From: Rhodocyclaceae bacterium UBA1310
Lineage (GTDB): Bacteria; Pseudomonadota; Gammaproteobacteria; Burkholderiales; Rhodocyclaceae
Assembly: GCA_002307175.1 (NCBI GenBank)
Contig: DBTS01000110.1
Coordinates: 24,435 to 50,722 of the forward strand
Reading direction: 5' to 3'
Length of the DNA: 26,288 nt
Below are positions 1 to 7,929 of the stretch, in pieces. Position 1 is the stretch's first letter. Every line of letters begins with the position of its first letter. The notes under the pieces are model-generated. The model saw only the letters and a list, made by a program, of their open reading frames with translations. It searched no databases and was not told the DNA's origin. The position numbers were made by a program, and so were the translations under genes.

Positions 1-1551
1 GGCAAGATGTTCCTGCCGCAGGTCGTGAAATCCGCACGTGTCATGAAGCAGGCCGTGGCACATCTGATTCCCTATATCGAAGAGGAAAAGCGCCGCACTG
101 GTGCCGCCGCCAAGGGCAAGATCATCATGGCCACGGTGAAAGGCGATGTTCATGATATTGGCAAGAATATCGTTGGTGTGGTGCTCGGCTGCAACGGCTA
201 CGATGTCATTGACCTTGGCGTGATGGTGCCATGCGACAAGATCCTTGCTGCCGCACGCGAGCATGGTGCGCAGGCCATCGGCCTCTCCGGCCTGATCACG
301 CCATCGCTTGAAGAGATGGCGCATGTGGCGGCCGAGATGGAGCGTCAGGGTTTCGATCTGCCGCTGATGATCGGTGGGGCGACAACCAGCCGGGCGCACA
401 CCGCCATCAAGATCGCGCCGAACTATTCGCACCCGGTGGTGTATGTGCCGGATGCCTCACGTGCCGTGGGGGTGGTTACCAGTCTGCTCTCCGAGACACA
501 GCGCGAAGCCTATGCTGCCGAGGTTGCTGCCGACTATGCCAAGCTGCGCGAGCAGCACGCTGCCAAGCGTGGTGTGCAGCTCGTTACGCTGGCCGAAGCA
601 CGGGCCAATCGCTACCGCTGGAATGCTGATCCCGCCTATGTGCCTCATCGCCCGGCGCGCCCTGGCGTCAAGGTGCTGAAGAACGTGGATCTGGCCGTGC
701 TGGCCGAATTCATCGACTGGAGCCCCTTCTTCCAGACCTGGGATCTCGCTGGCGCCTATCCGCAGATTCTCGATGACGAGATCGTCGGCGAGACGGCACG
801 CAATGTCTTCCGCGACGGCAAGGAAATGCTGCGCCAGGTTATCGAGGGGCGCTGGCTGCAGGCCAACGCGGTCTTCGGCCTGTTCCCGGCAGCAGCCTGG
901 AACGATGACATTGTTGTCTACGCCGATGAAGATCGCAGTGAAGTCATCGCGCACTGGCACGGCTTGCGTCAGCAGCACCAGCGCCCCGCCGGCAAGCCCA
1001 ACTACAGCCTCACGGACTTCATTGCTGACGCCGATTCCGGCGTGCCAGACTGGCTCGGCATGTTTGCCGTGACGGCCGGCATCGGTATCGAGAAGAAGCT
1101 CGCCGAGTTCGAGGCCGCGCATGACGACTATCGTTCCATCATGCTCAAGTCAATTGCCGACCGCCTTGCCGAAGCCTGTGCGGAATGGCTGCATGCGCGC
1201 GTACGCATCGATTACTGGGCGTATGCACCGGGCGAGGATCTGGATTACGAAGCCCTGGTCAAGGAAACCTATCGCGGCATCCGCCCCGCGCCGGGTTATC
1301 CTGCCTGTCCGGATCACACGGCCAAGGCCGAGATCTTCCGGGTTCTGGATGTGCCAAAGAATGCCGGCATGACACTGACTGACGCCTATGCCATGACGCC
1401 AGCATCAGCAGTCAGCGGCTTCTATCTGGCACACCCGGAAGCGCAGTATTTTGCGATCAGCAAGATCGGCGCAGACCAGATGAAGGATTGGGCGCAGCGT
1501 GCCGGCTTGAGTGAAGCGGAAGCCCGCAAGTGGCTGGCCCCGATTCTTTGA
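1..1551 (+). CDS. metH: Methionine synthase, cobalamin-dependent (C-terminal part)
   Basis: This is the C-terminal 516 codons of B12-dependent methionine synthase, which moves the methyl group of methyltetrahydrofolate to homocysteine in the cytoplasm. The reading frame is open at the left edge, so the gene starts outside the window. Visible in order: the end of the cobalamin cap helices (FLPQVVKSARVMKQA), the cobalamin Rossmann domain with DVHDIGKN (the His codon at 151-153 is the cobalt ligand in this family), GLSGLITPSLEEM and GGATTSRAHTAIKI. The AdoMet-dependent reactivation domain follows, with VFGLFPAAAWNDD and the signature RPAPGYPACPDH near 1279-1314. The homocysteine and folate domains must lie upstream of the window. 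The protein ends cleanly at a TGA followed by a strong terminator. No frameshift is seen. A corrinoid protein alone would lack the reactivation domain, so the call is secure. Confidence 0.97.
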   Translation, partial: GKMFLPQVVKSARVMKQAVAHLIPYIEEEKRRTGAAAKGKIIMATVKGDVHDIGKNIVGVVLGCNGYDVIDLGVMVPCDKILAAAREHGAQAIGLSGLITPSLEEMAHVAAEMERQGFDLPLMIGGATTSRAHTAIKIAPNYSHPVVYVPDASRAVGVVTSLLSETQREAYAAEVAADYAKLREQHAAKRGVQLVTLAEARANRYRWNADPAYVPHRPARPGVKVLKNVDLAVLAEFIDWSPFFQTWDLAGAYPQILDDEIVGETARNVFRDGKEMLRQVIEGRWLQANAVFGLFPAAAWNDDIVVYADEDRSEVIAHWHGLRQQHQRPAGKPNYSLTDFIADADSGVPDWLGMFAVTAGIGIEKKLAEFEAAHDDYRSIMLKSIADRLAEACAEWLHARVRIDYWAYAPGEDLDYEALVKETYRGIRPAPGYPACPDHTAKAEIFRVLDVPKNAGMTLTDAYAMTPASAVSGFYLAHPEAQYFAISKIGADQMKDWAQRAGLSEAEARKWLAPIL

Positions 1552-1561
1552 GTGCCGGGTA

Positions 1562-1591
1562 AAAAAGGGAGGCTGGCAAGCCTCCCTTTTT
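1562..1591. terminator. Bidirectional Rho-independent terminator
   Basis: Perfect 8-bp stem gggaggct/agcctccc (1567-1574 and 1579-1586) with a 4-nt loop. Six A (1561-1566) lie on one side and five T (1587-1591) on the other, so it has a U-tract in either direction. It sits 11 bases past the metH stop and 14 bases before the end of the convergent DUF4272 gene, and probably ends both transcripts. Confidence 0.9.
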
Positions 1592-1605
1592 GCACAGGCG
1601 GATAC

Positions 1606-2697
1606 TCAGGTTGGTGTATCCACGTTGTCCCACTCACAGTCTTCGAACTGGATCAGCCAGTTCAGCGCGTAGTGGCGTTCGAAAACCACCCCGTCGTTCA
1701 GATCCTGGGGATGTTCTTCCTCGTTGGTGCGCGCCTGACGGATCACCCAGTGCAGCCGGTAGTGCAGGTCCAGGGCGTCCAGGATCTCCCCGGCCGGGCG
1801 TGTGCGCGCGGTCTGCATGAAGGTCTCGGCATCAAGTTCCAGCATGGTGGCGGCGACTTGTGACACGTCGCAGATCCCTTCCGGGAAGGGCAGATCATCG
1901 GTCACGCCGAGTGCCCACAGCAACACAAACAGCCCCTCATAGCGCCAGCCGAATTTGGCAATATCCTCGGAGGAAGGGTCGGGGTTGGCCATGAAGCTCA
2001 ACTCTTCGGGCGACATCTGGTCGAACGCCAATGGCATTCTGCTGCGGATTTCCTGAATACTGATCGGGGTATCGCTGGCCAGTGATTCAGCGCGCAGTGC
2101 GGCGATGAAGACGGCCAGGGCACGCTCGGCGATGGATCTGGCGTCGCGCAGCTGCAGTTCCGGTTCGGATACCAGCGGTGGCAGATAGGCGGGTGCCTGC
2201 AGATCGTGTTGTGCCAACACCGCTTCAGTGCGGCTTTTGCGCAACCACGCCAATGGCGGATAAGGAACCTTGGCGAGCGGGTCCGCGCTGCCGTCGGCAG
2301 CGGCAATGAGGATTCGCCCCTGCGGGTCACGTACATGTCCATCAGGCAGAAAGATGATGGCATTGGCCCTGCCTGCCCAGTCGGCAAGGGCATGCAGGTG
2401 GGTACTGGCAATCGAGAAGCTCCACTGCTGCCGGGTGCGCTGGATATGCCGCAGCACGTGATAGCGCATCTGCGTCAGCGTGCCACTGTTCCGCAGATAG
2501 CCAAAGAAGCCGCCCAGATGGCTCTTCAGTTCGGGATCAGCAAGGCTGCGCTGGCCGTGCAGAACATGGGGGAATCTGGGCGGCGCAACTTCGCCGCAGG
2601 TACAGTAAGCATTGACGAGAATGATGTCCTCATCGCTGCCCGTTGTTTTCTCGGGAGGCGTTTGCGCTGCCTGGGTTTTCTTCGGGTTTTCAAACAT
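1606..2697 (-). CDS. DUF4272 domain-containing protein
   Basis: A 363-aa soluble protein without signal peptide or membrane segment. The C-terminal half carries the pattern I associate with DUF4272: an Arg/Ala-rich helix (ARSIAERALAVFIAALRA), then FGWRYEGLFVLLWALG followed by LPFPEGICDV, and a late RLHWVIRQAR segment. The N-terminal ~150 residues contain a Cys pair (YCTCGE) and a stretch FSIASTHLHALADWAG that resembles the N-terminal part of longer members. Function is unknown for the family. The start at 2697 has no clear Shine-Dalgarno sequence; I keep it because the next in-frame Met lies well inside the conserved part. It is a single-gene unit that converges on metH and starts 110 bases after the end of the flavodoxin gene on the same strand. 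Confidence 0.75.
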   Translation of the reverse strand: MFENPKKTQAAQTPPEKTTGSDEDIILVNAYCTCGEVAPPRFPHVLHGQRSLADPELKSHLGGFFGYLRNSGTLTQMRYHVLRHIQRTRQQWSFSIASTHLHALADWAGRANAIIFLPDGHVRDPQGRILIAAADGSADPLAKVPYPPLAWLRKSRTEAVLAQHDLQAPAYLPPLVSEPELQLRDARSIAERALAVFIAALRAESLASDTPISIQEIRSRMPLAFDQMSPEELSFMANPDPSSEDIAKFGWRYEGLFVLLWALGVTDDLPFPEGICDVSQVAATMLELDAETFMQTARTRPAGEILDALDLHYRLHWVIRQARTNEEEHPQDLNDGVVFERHYALNWLIQFEDCEWDNVDTPT

Positions 2698-2757
2698 GGT
2701 GTTGTCTGGAAACGGGGGAAAACGGATTCTGCCGGAGGATTGGCCGTGCGCAAAGCG

Positions 2758-2792
2758 AATGAAGAAGGGCCGCAGGGCGGCACTTCTTCATT
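2758..2792 (-). terminator. Hairpin after the flavodoxin gene
   Basis: Perfect 10-bp arms aatgaagaag/cttcttcatt (2758-2767 and 2783-2792) enclose a second 5-bp stem gccgc/gcggc with loop agg, after one mismatch. It lies 15 bases past the flavodoxin stop on the minus strand. There is no long U-tract, so it may be a weak terminator or an RNA 3'-end stabiliser. Confidence 0.55.
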
Positions 2793-2807
2793 TTCAGCGG
2801 GTTTGCT

Positions 2808-3383
2808 TCAGCCGCGCAGTTTCCTGGTGACCTCTGCAACTCGCTTGCCGAACAGCTTTGCGGTCTCCAGATCGCCGCTGCGTGGGGCTTCGTCGGGCGA
2901 GGCGTCAGACGGCGAGATCGTCAGCAGGCCGCCACTGGCGCCGGCCCAATTGACGTCAGCCGGGCCACTGTCTTTTTTGTTGGAGGGCAGCAGGCCCAGG
3001 CCGACCCAGATCTGGCCGTGCTGTTGCGCCAGCGTCCACAGATAGTTCAGGGTGGCGGCCTTGTCGCCATTGAGCGAGGCGGAATTGGTGAAGGCCGCGC
3101 CCACCTTGTCCTGCCAGGCGCGCACATACCAGTTTTTTGACGTGGCATCGGCGAACTTCTTGAATTGCCATGCCGGGCCACCCATGTAGGTCGGGCTGCC
3201 ATAGATGATGGCATCTGCAGCATCCAGCGTGGCAAAGCCATCGGCGGGGAGTTCTCCGTTGGCATCCACCTGCAGCAGTTTCACGGAGACGCCGGCAACA
3301 GCGCCTGCCCCGGCGCCAACTGCCTCGGCGACCTTCTGGGTGTGGCCATAGCCGCTGTAGTACACAATCGCAACGCTTGTCAT
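2808..3383 (-). CDS. Flavodoxin-family NAD(P)H:quinone oxidoreductase (WrbA-like)
   Basis: A 191-aa cytoplasmic flavoprotein of the flavodoxin fold. The N-terminus has beta-1 and the FMN phosphate loop (VAIVYYSGYGHTQKVAEA). The mid-part has the flavin-contacting YGSPTYMGGPAWQFKKF, then AAFTNSASLNGDKAATL, where WrbA-type quinone reductases carry a similar block. Length fits the family, but the C-terminal region (SGGLLTISPSDASPDE) differs from classical WrbA, so I give no gene symbol. The start at 3383 is preceded on the minus strand by an aaagga ribosome-binding site. It is divergent from an HxlR-type regulator across 219 bases with two perfect palindromes, which suggests induction by electrophiles or quinones. 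That link is inferred from the neighbour, not shown. Confidence 0.85.
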   Translation of the reverse strand: MTSVAIVYYSGYGHTQKVAEAVGAGAGAVAGVSVKLLQVDANGELPADGFATLDAADAIIYGSPTYMGGPAWQFKKFADATSKNWYVRAWQDKVGAAFTNSASLNGDKAATLNYLWTLAQQHGQIWVGLGLLPSNKKDSGPADVNWAGASGGLLTISPSDASPDEAPRSGDLETAKLFGKRVAEVTRKLRG

Positions 3384-3457
3384 GAGGAGTTCCTTTCTCT
3401 ATTGGGAAACCGGCGGATTTGACGCCGTTTGCCGGGTGGCTTACAAAGAAATGTCTG

Positions 3458-3490
3458 GTATCAAAAAGAAACCTGCTTTCTTTTTGATAC
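3458..3490. promoter_or_regulatory. Palindrome, candidate HxlR operator near the flavodoxin gene
   Basis: Perfect 14-bp inverted repeat: gtatcaaaaagaaa (3458-3471), spacer cctgc, then tttctttttgatac (3477-3490). It lies about 75-107 bases upstream of the flavodoxin start, in the divergent region with the HxlR gene. There is no T-tract, and its position between two divergent starts argues for an operator rather than a terminator. Confidence 0.6.
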
Positions 3491-3539
3491 TATAAGCAAA
3501 CCTGTGCTGCAGCGTAAAGAAGGCACCTTGCGGTAAGCT

Positions 3540-3557
3540 GGTTACCTGCAGGTAACC
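3540..3557. promoter_or_regulatory. Perfect 18-bp palindrome upstream of the HxlR gene
   Basis: The sequence ggttacctgcaggtaacc reads the same on both strands, with no spacer. It ends 45 bases before the HxlR start codon, a good position for autoregulation. It shares no obvious core with the 3458-3490 palindrome, so two different proteins, or two binding modes, may act here. Confidence 0.6.
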
Positions 3558-3602
3558 GTAACCTGGCGAACGCTTCGGCAAGCCTCCCGGTGGAGATTTT
3601 TC

Positions 3603-3977
3603 ATGGAATGGAATCCGTACGCGGGCACCTGTCCCACGCGGTTCGTGCTCGATCGCATTGCTGACAAGTGGACCGTCCTGCTGCTGGGCATCCTTGCGCA
3701 CAGGCCGATGCGCTTCAATGCAATTTTGCGCGAGCTTGATGGCCTGTCGCAGAAGATGCTGTCGCAGGTGCTCAAGAGTCTGGAGCGCGATGGTCTGGTG
3801 ACACGTACAGCCTATCCCACTGTACCTGTGAGCGTGGAATATGCCATCACCCCTTTGGGGCAGACGCTGACGGCTACGCTGGAGAAGCTGCGCTCGTGGG
3901 CCGTCGACAATATTGAAACCGTGCTGAACGCCCAGCGTGAGTACGATGGCAAGACGCTGGGACAGGAGAAAGCCTGA
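3603..3977 (+). CDS. HxlR-family winged-helix transcriptional regulator
   Basis: A 124-aa DNA-binding protein of the HxlR/MarR-like winged-helix type. The N-terminal CPTRFVLDRIADKWTVLLL is the family signature. RFNAILRELDGLSQKMLSQVLKSLERDGLVTR is read here as the recognition helix and wing, and VEYAITPLGQTL as the second wing strand. Cys10, just before the signature, matches the single N-terminal cysteine that senses quinones, aldehydes or disulfide stress in characterised HxlR members such as YodB and HypR. The ATG at 3603 has ggag at 3592-3595 as ribosome-binding site. It is divergent from the flavodoxin gene, which is its likely target, and converges on the efflux adaptor gene. Confidence 0.92.
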   Translation: MEWNPYAGTCPTRFVLDRIADKWTVLLLGILAHRPMRFNAILRELDGLSQKMLSQVLKSLERDGLVTRTAYPTVPVSVEYAITPLGQTLTATLEKLRSWAVDNIETVLNAQREYDGKTLGQEKA

Positions 3978-3999
3978 AGGCTTGTGCGCTTAACGATTT

Positions 4000-4024
4000 C
4001 CCGCAGGGTGCGATGCCCTGCGGG
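4000..4024. terminator. Hairpin between convergent HxlR and adaptor genes
   Basis: Perfect 9-bp stem cccgcaggg/ccctgcggg (4000-4008 and 4016-4024) with loop tgcgatg. It lies 22 bases past the HxlR stop and 18 bases past the end of the convergent adaptor gene. It has no clear U-tract on either side, so termination may be partial. Confidence 0.6.
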
Positions 4025-4042
4025 GGATGGTAGTCCAGGCGT

Positions 4043-5272
4043 TCAGGACTTGGCCGGTTTGACAGCATCCTGCCCGATTTTCGGGGTTTCCGTGCTGCTC
4101 TGCACATTGACGGCTTCGCCCGCCTTGAGCCCGGCGACATCCTTGGCGATGACCTTGCTGCGTTCATTCACGCCGGAGGTGATTTCCGTCATGTCATCCT
4201 GGCTCAGGCCGAGCTTGACCTTGACTGCCTGCACCTTGTTTTCCGCTGTGACGGTGAAGACCTTGTCGCCATCTTCACCGTGCCCGATGGCGGAATCAGG
4301 CAGCACAAGTGCCTTGCGCCGGATCGTCAGGTTGCCCGAAACATGCAGGCCAGCCTTGAAATTGGAGTCTGCCGGCAGATCCACGTAAGCCAGGCCGTTG
4401 TGGGTCTTCAGGTCGATGGTAGGCGAGAGCTGGCGTACATGCCCCTTGATGTCATGGCCCAGCGGGCTGTGGATGGAGACTTCCAGCCCCGGTGTGAGCT
4501 TCAGAAGGGTTTCTCCCTTGATCTCGGCACGCCACTCCAGGCGTCCCTGGCGGATCAGGCGGAACAGCTCGTTGCCAGAGCGCACGATGTCGCCTTCGTC
4601 GGCGGAGCGTGCTGAAATCACCCCGTCATCCGGGGCCACCAGCTTGGCCGAATCGAGCTTGAGTTGCTGTGTCTTGACGCGCACCTGGGCCACATTCAGG
4701 CGGGCCGTGGCTGTCTGCTTCTGGGTCTCAAACTGCATCAGATCCTGTTTGCTGACGCCGCCCGAAGGCGCCAGCCGCTTGGCGCGATCCAGTGTGGCCT
4801 CGGCCTGTGCGAGTGCCGCCTGGGCTTCCATGAGCTGGGCATTGACCGCCTCCATTTCGGCTTCCACTGTGGCGGTATCAAGCTGGGCCAGCACCTGCCC
4901 CTTTTTCACCGTATCACCGACGTTGACGAGTACCTGCACCAGCCGCAGACCACCCACTTCGGTATTGATGCGGACTTCCTGCCAGGGCATCACATCCCCC
5001 GAAGCCTCGATGAGTTCCGGCCAGGTCTCGAATTTCGGTGAGACCAGAGTCACGGCACGCACCACAGGCGCAGCTGGCGCCGCGGACTGCGCGGCAGCCG
5101 GAGCGCTCGCGGCAGCGGGTGCGGATGCCGCTGGTGCAGGTGTGGCCGAATCTGCATGCCCGGGAGTCATGGTCCACAGTGCTGCAAGCACGGCAACCGT
5201 GACGGCGTGCAGGCCAAGTTGTGGCAGAGGGCGGCGGAGCTTGGTGAAAATTGGATGCATGGTGAGACTCAT
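4043..5272 (-). CDS. Efflux periplasmic adaptor (membrane fusion) protein, RND type
   Basis: Periplasmic adaptor that links an inner-membrane pump to an outer-membrane channel. With the start at 5272 it is 409 aa. The ATG overlaps the stop of the upstream channel gene (ATGA), so the two are translationally coupled; the open frame extends further upstream but only inside that gene. A signal peptide ends near PGHADS and is followed by an Ala/Pro/Ser linker. Next come the barrel/lipoyl half (GGLRLVQVLVNVGDTVKKGQVLAQLD), a short coiled-coil hairpin (MEAVNAQLMEAQAALAQAEA to KTQQLKLDSAKL), the second lipoyl half (APDDGVISARSADEGDIV) and a beta-barrel domain. MacA-like adaptors of ABC pumps are an alternative, but the short hairpin fits RND adaptors. 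No permease gene follows: the next gene downstream is the convergent HxlR regulator. Confidence 0.9.
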   Translation of the reverse strand: MSLTMHPIFTKLRRPLPQLGLHAVTVAVLAALWTMTPGHADSATPAPAASAPAAASAPAAAQSAAPAAPVVRAVTLVSPKFETWPELIEASGDVMPWQEVRINTEVGGLRLVQVLVNVGDTVKKGQVLAQLDTATVEAEMEAVNAQLMEAQAALAQAEATLDRAKRLAPSGGVSKQDLMQFETQKQTATARLNVAQVRVKTQQLKLDSAKLVAPDDGVISARSADEGDIVRSGNELFRLIRQGRLEWRAEIKGETLLKLTPGLEVSIHSPLGHDIKGHVRQLSPTIDLKTHNGLAYVDLPADSNFKAGLHVSGNLTIRRKALVLPDSAIGHGEDGDKVFTVTAENKVQAVKVKLGLSQDDMTEITSGVNERSKVIAKDVAGLKAGEAVNVQSSTETPKIGQDAVKPAKS

Positions 5273-6756
5273 TTCTTTGACGGTGTCTTGTCGGTAACGG
5301 CAGCGTGCTGTTTGGCGATTGCCTGCGGGTCGTATTGGGCTGCGCCACCCGTGGCGCGGTTCAGTGCAATCCACGCCTGCAGCCGTTCCTTCTGCACACT
5401 CAGCAGGGTTTGCTGCGCATCGAGCATCGAGCGGCGTGCGTCTTCAAGTTCCAGCAGATTGCTGGCGCCTTCGCGGTAGCGTTCTTCGACGGTACTGAAG
5501 AATTGCTGATATTGCGTCGCTGCAACGCGGGCGTTTTCTGCGCGTTCGTGGGCCGCAGCGTAGCGCGTCAGCCCATCCTCGATTTCCTGGATGGCACTGC
5601 GTGCCTTTTCCTTGAAGTCGGCATAGGCCTCGTCATATCGGGATTTGGCGATCTGCACAGCAGCCTTGCGGCGCCCGCCATCAAAGATGGGCAGGCTGAC
5701 CGATGGCCCGATGGACCAGGTGCCATACGAGAGCATCCCGGTGCTGTTGGAACCGGAAGCCGAATAGCCCAGAGCGCCATTGAGTGACACGCGCGGATAG
5801 CGGTCTGCCTCGGCCACGCCGATATCCGCCGAGGCTGCAGCCAGGGCGCGTTCGGCTGCGCGCACATCCGGGCGCCGCATGACGGCCTGGGTGGGCACTG
5901 CGATATCGAAGTGCTTGGGGACGGGCAGGCGTTCCAGCCCGGTCGGCTTGATGGCCAGAATTTCCATCAGGGTCGGGCGGGCAATGCCGGTCAGGCGCGT
6001 GATCAGGTTTTCCAGTTGCTGGCACTGCGCCTTGGTGCTGGCCAGACTGGTTTTTGCCTCGGCAACCGAGGCAGTGCTGCGGATGCCTTGATAGGGAGCG
6101 GTAAAGCCCACCTTGACACTGTCTGCCGTCAGTTTCTGGGTGGCTTCGCGGGAGGCAATGTCCTGTTCGCTCAGTTCCAGATGCGATTGGCAGGCGCGGT
6201 AACTCAGATAGGCATCCGCCACATCTGCAGCCAGACTGACGCGGGCATCGGCAAGTGTGGCCCGTTGTGCCTCTTCACGTGCTGCCGCGCCTTCCTTGCC
6301 ACGCCTGACAGAGCCAAAAAGATCCAGCTCCCAGGAAGAGTTAACCGAGAACCACGAGTCGTTGCTGGGAGCGCTGCTGTCATCCTTGTAGCGTGTGGCG
6401 GAGCCACTCCCATTCAGTGCTGGCAGCCCTGCGCTCTTGGCCTGGGTGTGCAGCGAGCGGGATTCGCCCAGGCGGGCCACGGCGGCCTCCAGCGTCGGGC
6501 TGTTGCCAAAAGACTCTTCCACTAGACGGTTCAGGGCCGGGTCAGACAGCTCTGTCCACCATTTGCCGCTCTGCTCAGCCTGGGTGCCCACATTGGCCGG
6601 GACAGCCGTATCGGTCGGCGAAGTCCACTGCGCCGGAACATCCTTCTCTGAAAGTGTGGGTGCCTTGTAGTCAGGCCCGACGGATTTGCACCCGCAGAGG
6701 ATTATCGATACACAAAGCGCACTCCATTTGGCCTGAAGCGCGATACGGCTATACAT
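5269..6756 (-). CDS. Outer-membrane efflux lipoprotein, NodT/TolC-like
   Basis: Outer-membrane channel of a tripartite efflux pump, 495 aa from the start at 6756. I chose this ATG because aaagga stands at the right distance upstream and the protein then begins with a lipoprotein signal (SIILCGC, lipidated Cys23), followed by the family hallmark SVGPDYKAP. Two outer-membrane-efflux repeats follow: the first with LNRLVEESFGNSPTLEAAVARL and the typical SWELDLFGSVRRGKEGA, the second with RPDVRAAERALAAASADIGVAEA and PIFDGGRR. The C-terminus LQAWIALNRATGGA is also typical. It is the first gene of a two-gene operon with the adaptor. A 7-bp hairpin (6804-6834) lies in its leader. No regulator is adjacent upstream. 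Confidence 0.93.
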   Translation of the reverse strand: MYSRIALQAKWSALCVSIILCGCKSVGPDYKAPTLSEKDVPAQWTSPTDTAVPANVGTQAEQSGKWWTELSDPALNRLVEESFGNSPTLEAAVARLGESRSLHTQAKSAGLPALNGSGSATRYKDDSSAPSNDSWFSVNSSWELDLFGSVRRGKEGAAAREEAQRATLADARVSLAADVADAYLSYRACQSHLELSEQDIASREATQKLTADSVKVGFTAPYQGIRSTASVAEAKTSLASTKAQCQQLENLITRLTGIARPTLMEILAIKPTGLERLPVPKHFDIAVPTQAVMRRPDVRAAERALAAASADIGVAEADRYPRVSLNGALGYSASGSNSTGMLSYGTWSIGPSVSLPIFDGGRRKAAVQIAKSRYDEAYADFKEKARSAIQEIEDGLTRYAAAHERAENARVAATQYQQFFSTVEERYREGASNLLELEDARRSMLDAQQTLLSVQKERLQAWIALNRATGGAAQYDPQAIAKQHAAVTDKTPSKK

Positions 6757-7305
6757 TTTTGATCCTTTTATTTCAGTTTTTTGCTTTGGCCGGGGCACAA
6801 GCCAGGGGGCCAGTTTCAGGCAGGCTAGCCCCCTTACTAACGCATCAGGCTCGTTTTGGTTGCAGTGGATGGCAAAAAACATGCACCAACTGGCTGAAAG
6901 CAGCCCGGTGGCAAGAGAGGCCAAGCGTTTGAGGGGGTATCCGGAATTTTTCGAAAGCTTGCGTTAATCCCGCATGCCTGTGATTCCTATTATCCTCCCT
7001 TGCCACACGCCTTCCAATGCCGTGTGTCCGTCCGTACCCTACGCGGGGTTGGACAGGGCGAGTGCCGATTGGTTGCGAAAACGGGGCGGTTTTATGTGCA
7101 GGCGTGGGTGGCGTGTCACAGGCAAGTCGACCTGTTTTGCCCGAGGCGGGCGTTTTCGTCACGCGGAAAGATGAGTGCTTCCCTGGCGGTTTCTCCGAGC
7201 TGGTCTGCCATTCGTTGGGCCAGCCGGGCCTAGCGGGGTGACACTGAGCGGAATGCTGCGGAATCAGGTAGCGGAATGCAACTGATGTGCCAGGAATTGA
7301 TGTTC
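6757..7305. other. Gene-poor stretch upstream of the efflux operon
   Basis: I see no intact gene in these 549 bases. Near the efflux gene there is an inverted repeat agggggc/gccccct (6804-6810 and 6828-6834, 17-nt loop) in what should be the operon leader. On the minus strand a 34-codon open stretch (about 7230 to 7127) reads ARLAQRMADQLGETAREAL, which looks protein-like, but it lies between stops and I cannot assign it. The stretch may be decayed DNA contiguous with the pseudogene at 7306-7679. Confidence 0.5.
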
Positions 7306-7679
7306 TTAGCATATTTGCGCCGGCTGCAGGTGCCCAGTCCCCCCGTTAAAAGCAAAGTGCTCCAGGTTGAAGGCGAGGTAGACAGCCAGCCGCGTACCGT
7401 CCAGCCATTCGCCGTAGAGTGTACCGATGTTGTAGACGATGGCTTCTTATGCTGTGGCGTCGCTCACAATGTCGGTGCGTTCGAAGCTTTTTTGACCCAT
7501 GCATAGCGCCCGGTATTGAATGCGCTGCAATCTGCCGGGTCGTGCATTTCACGCCCTTCGGTGAAACGGATGCGCATTTCCGGTGCAACGAAGGCGCGAG
7601 CGCCAAGCGGATCCGGAATCATGATGATACGCAGAAATTCTTCCACAAGTGCCCTGCCCTGCACGCTGGCCGATGTCAC
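7306..7679 (-). pseudogene. Decayed NTF2/SnoaL-like gene fused to start of a polysaccharide-deacetylase gene
   Basis: Reading from a possible GTG at 7679, the minus strand gives RALVEEFLRIIMIPDP, MRIRFTEGREMHDPADC and FNTGRYAWVKKA, which resembles small NTF2/SnoaL-like proteins. At the run of six A on the minus strand (plus-strand T at 7488-7493) the frame is lost; one added base would restore FERTDIVSDATA. A TAA at 7449-7447 then interrupts before EAIVYNIGTLYGEWLDGT, again typical of that family. Directly after DGT the sequence becomes RLAVYLAFNLEHFAFNGG, which matches the N-terminal strand of polysaccharide deacetylases rather than the expected NTF2 C-terminus, and stops at 7308-7306. I infer two neighbouring genes joined by a deletion at a shared DGTR-like sequence (about 7393-7401), plus a frameshift and a nonsense change. 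Family assignments are from memory of motifs. Confidence 0.55.
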
Positions 7680-7929
7680 TGGATAGGGTGGGGGAGAGAC
7701 TGTTCTGGGCTGGCATGGGTTCCTCGGGGTGATAACGCGTGAAAGGCGCTGCAGGTGGCTCTTCGGTGAGGGATACCAGTACTCCATGCCAGAGCCTTGG
7801 CGCTGTGCGTATGCCAGAGACGCTGGCGAAACCATGCTGCCCTGAGCCCTGATAATGTTCATAATGGCCTTTATGGATTAGTGGGTATCTCTGGCCCGGC
7901 CCGGGCGTTTATTGCAGATGGAGAAGCAG
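7680..7929. other. Intergenic region before the flavin-reductase-like gene
   Basis: I see no supported gene here. The minus-strand frame of the NTF2-like remnant stays open to 7862, but its residues (Pro/Arg/Gln-rich) do not look like part of that family. The region must contain the promoter of the plus-strand gene at 7930; no convincing -35/-10 pair stands out. Confidence 0.4.

Noticed and set aside
457..1122. 221-codon minus-strand open frame inside metH.
   Set aside because: It overlaps the secure metH frame and its residues show no recognisable domain.
2206..3045. 279-codon plus-strand open frame across DUF4272 and flavodoxin genes.
   Set aside because: It is antisense to two genes with recognisable families and has no domain of its own.
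4398..5297. 299-codon plus-strand open frame opposite the efflux adaptor.
   Set aside because: Ser/Arg/Thr-rich shadow of the adaptor coding strand, no motif.
6845..7312. 155-codon minus-strand open frame upstream of the efflux operon.
   Set aside because: Composition looks random, no ribosome-binding site or domain; the protein-like patch near 7127-7230 is in a different frame.
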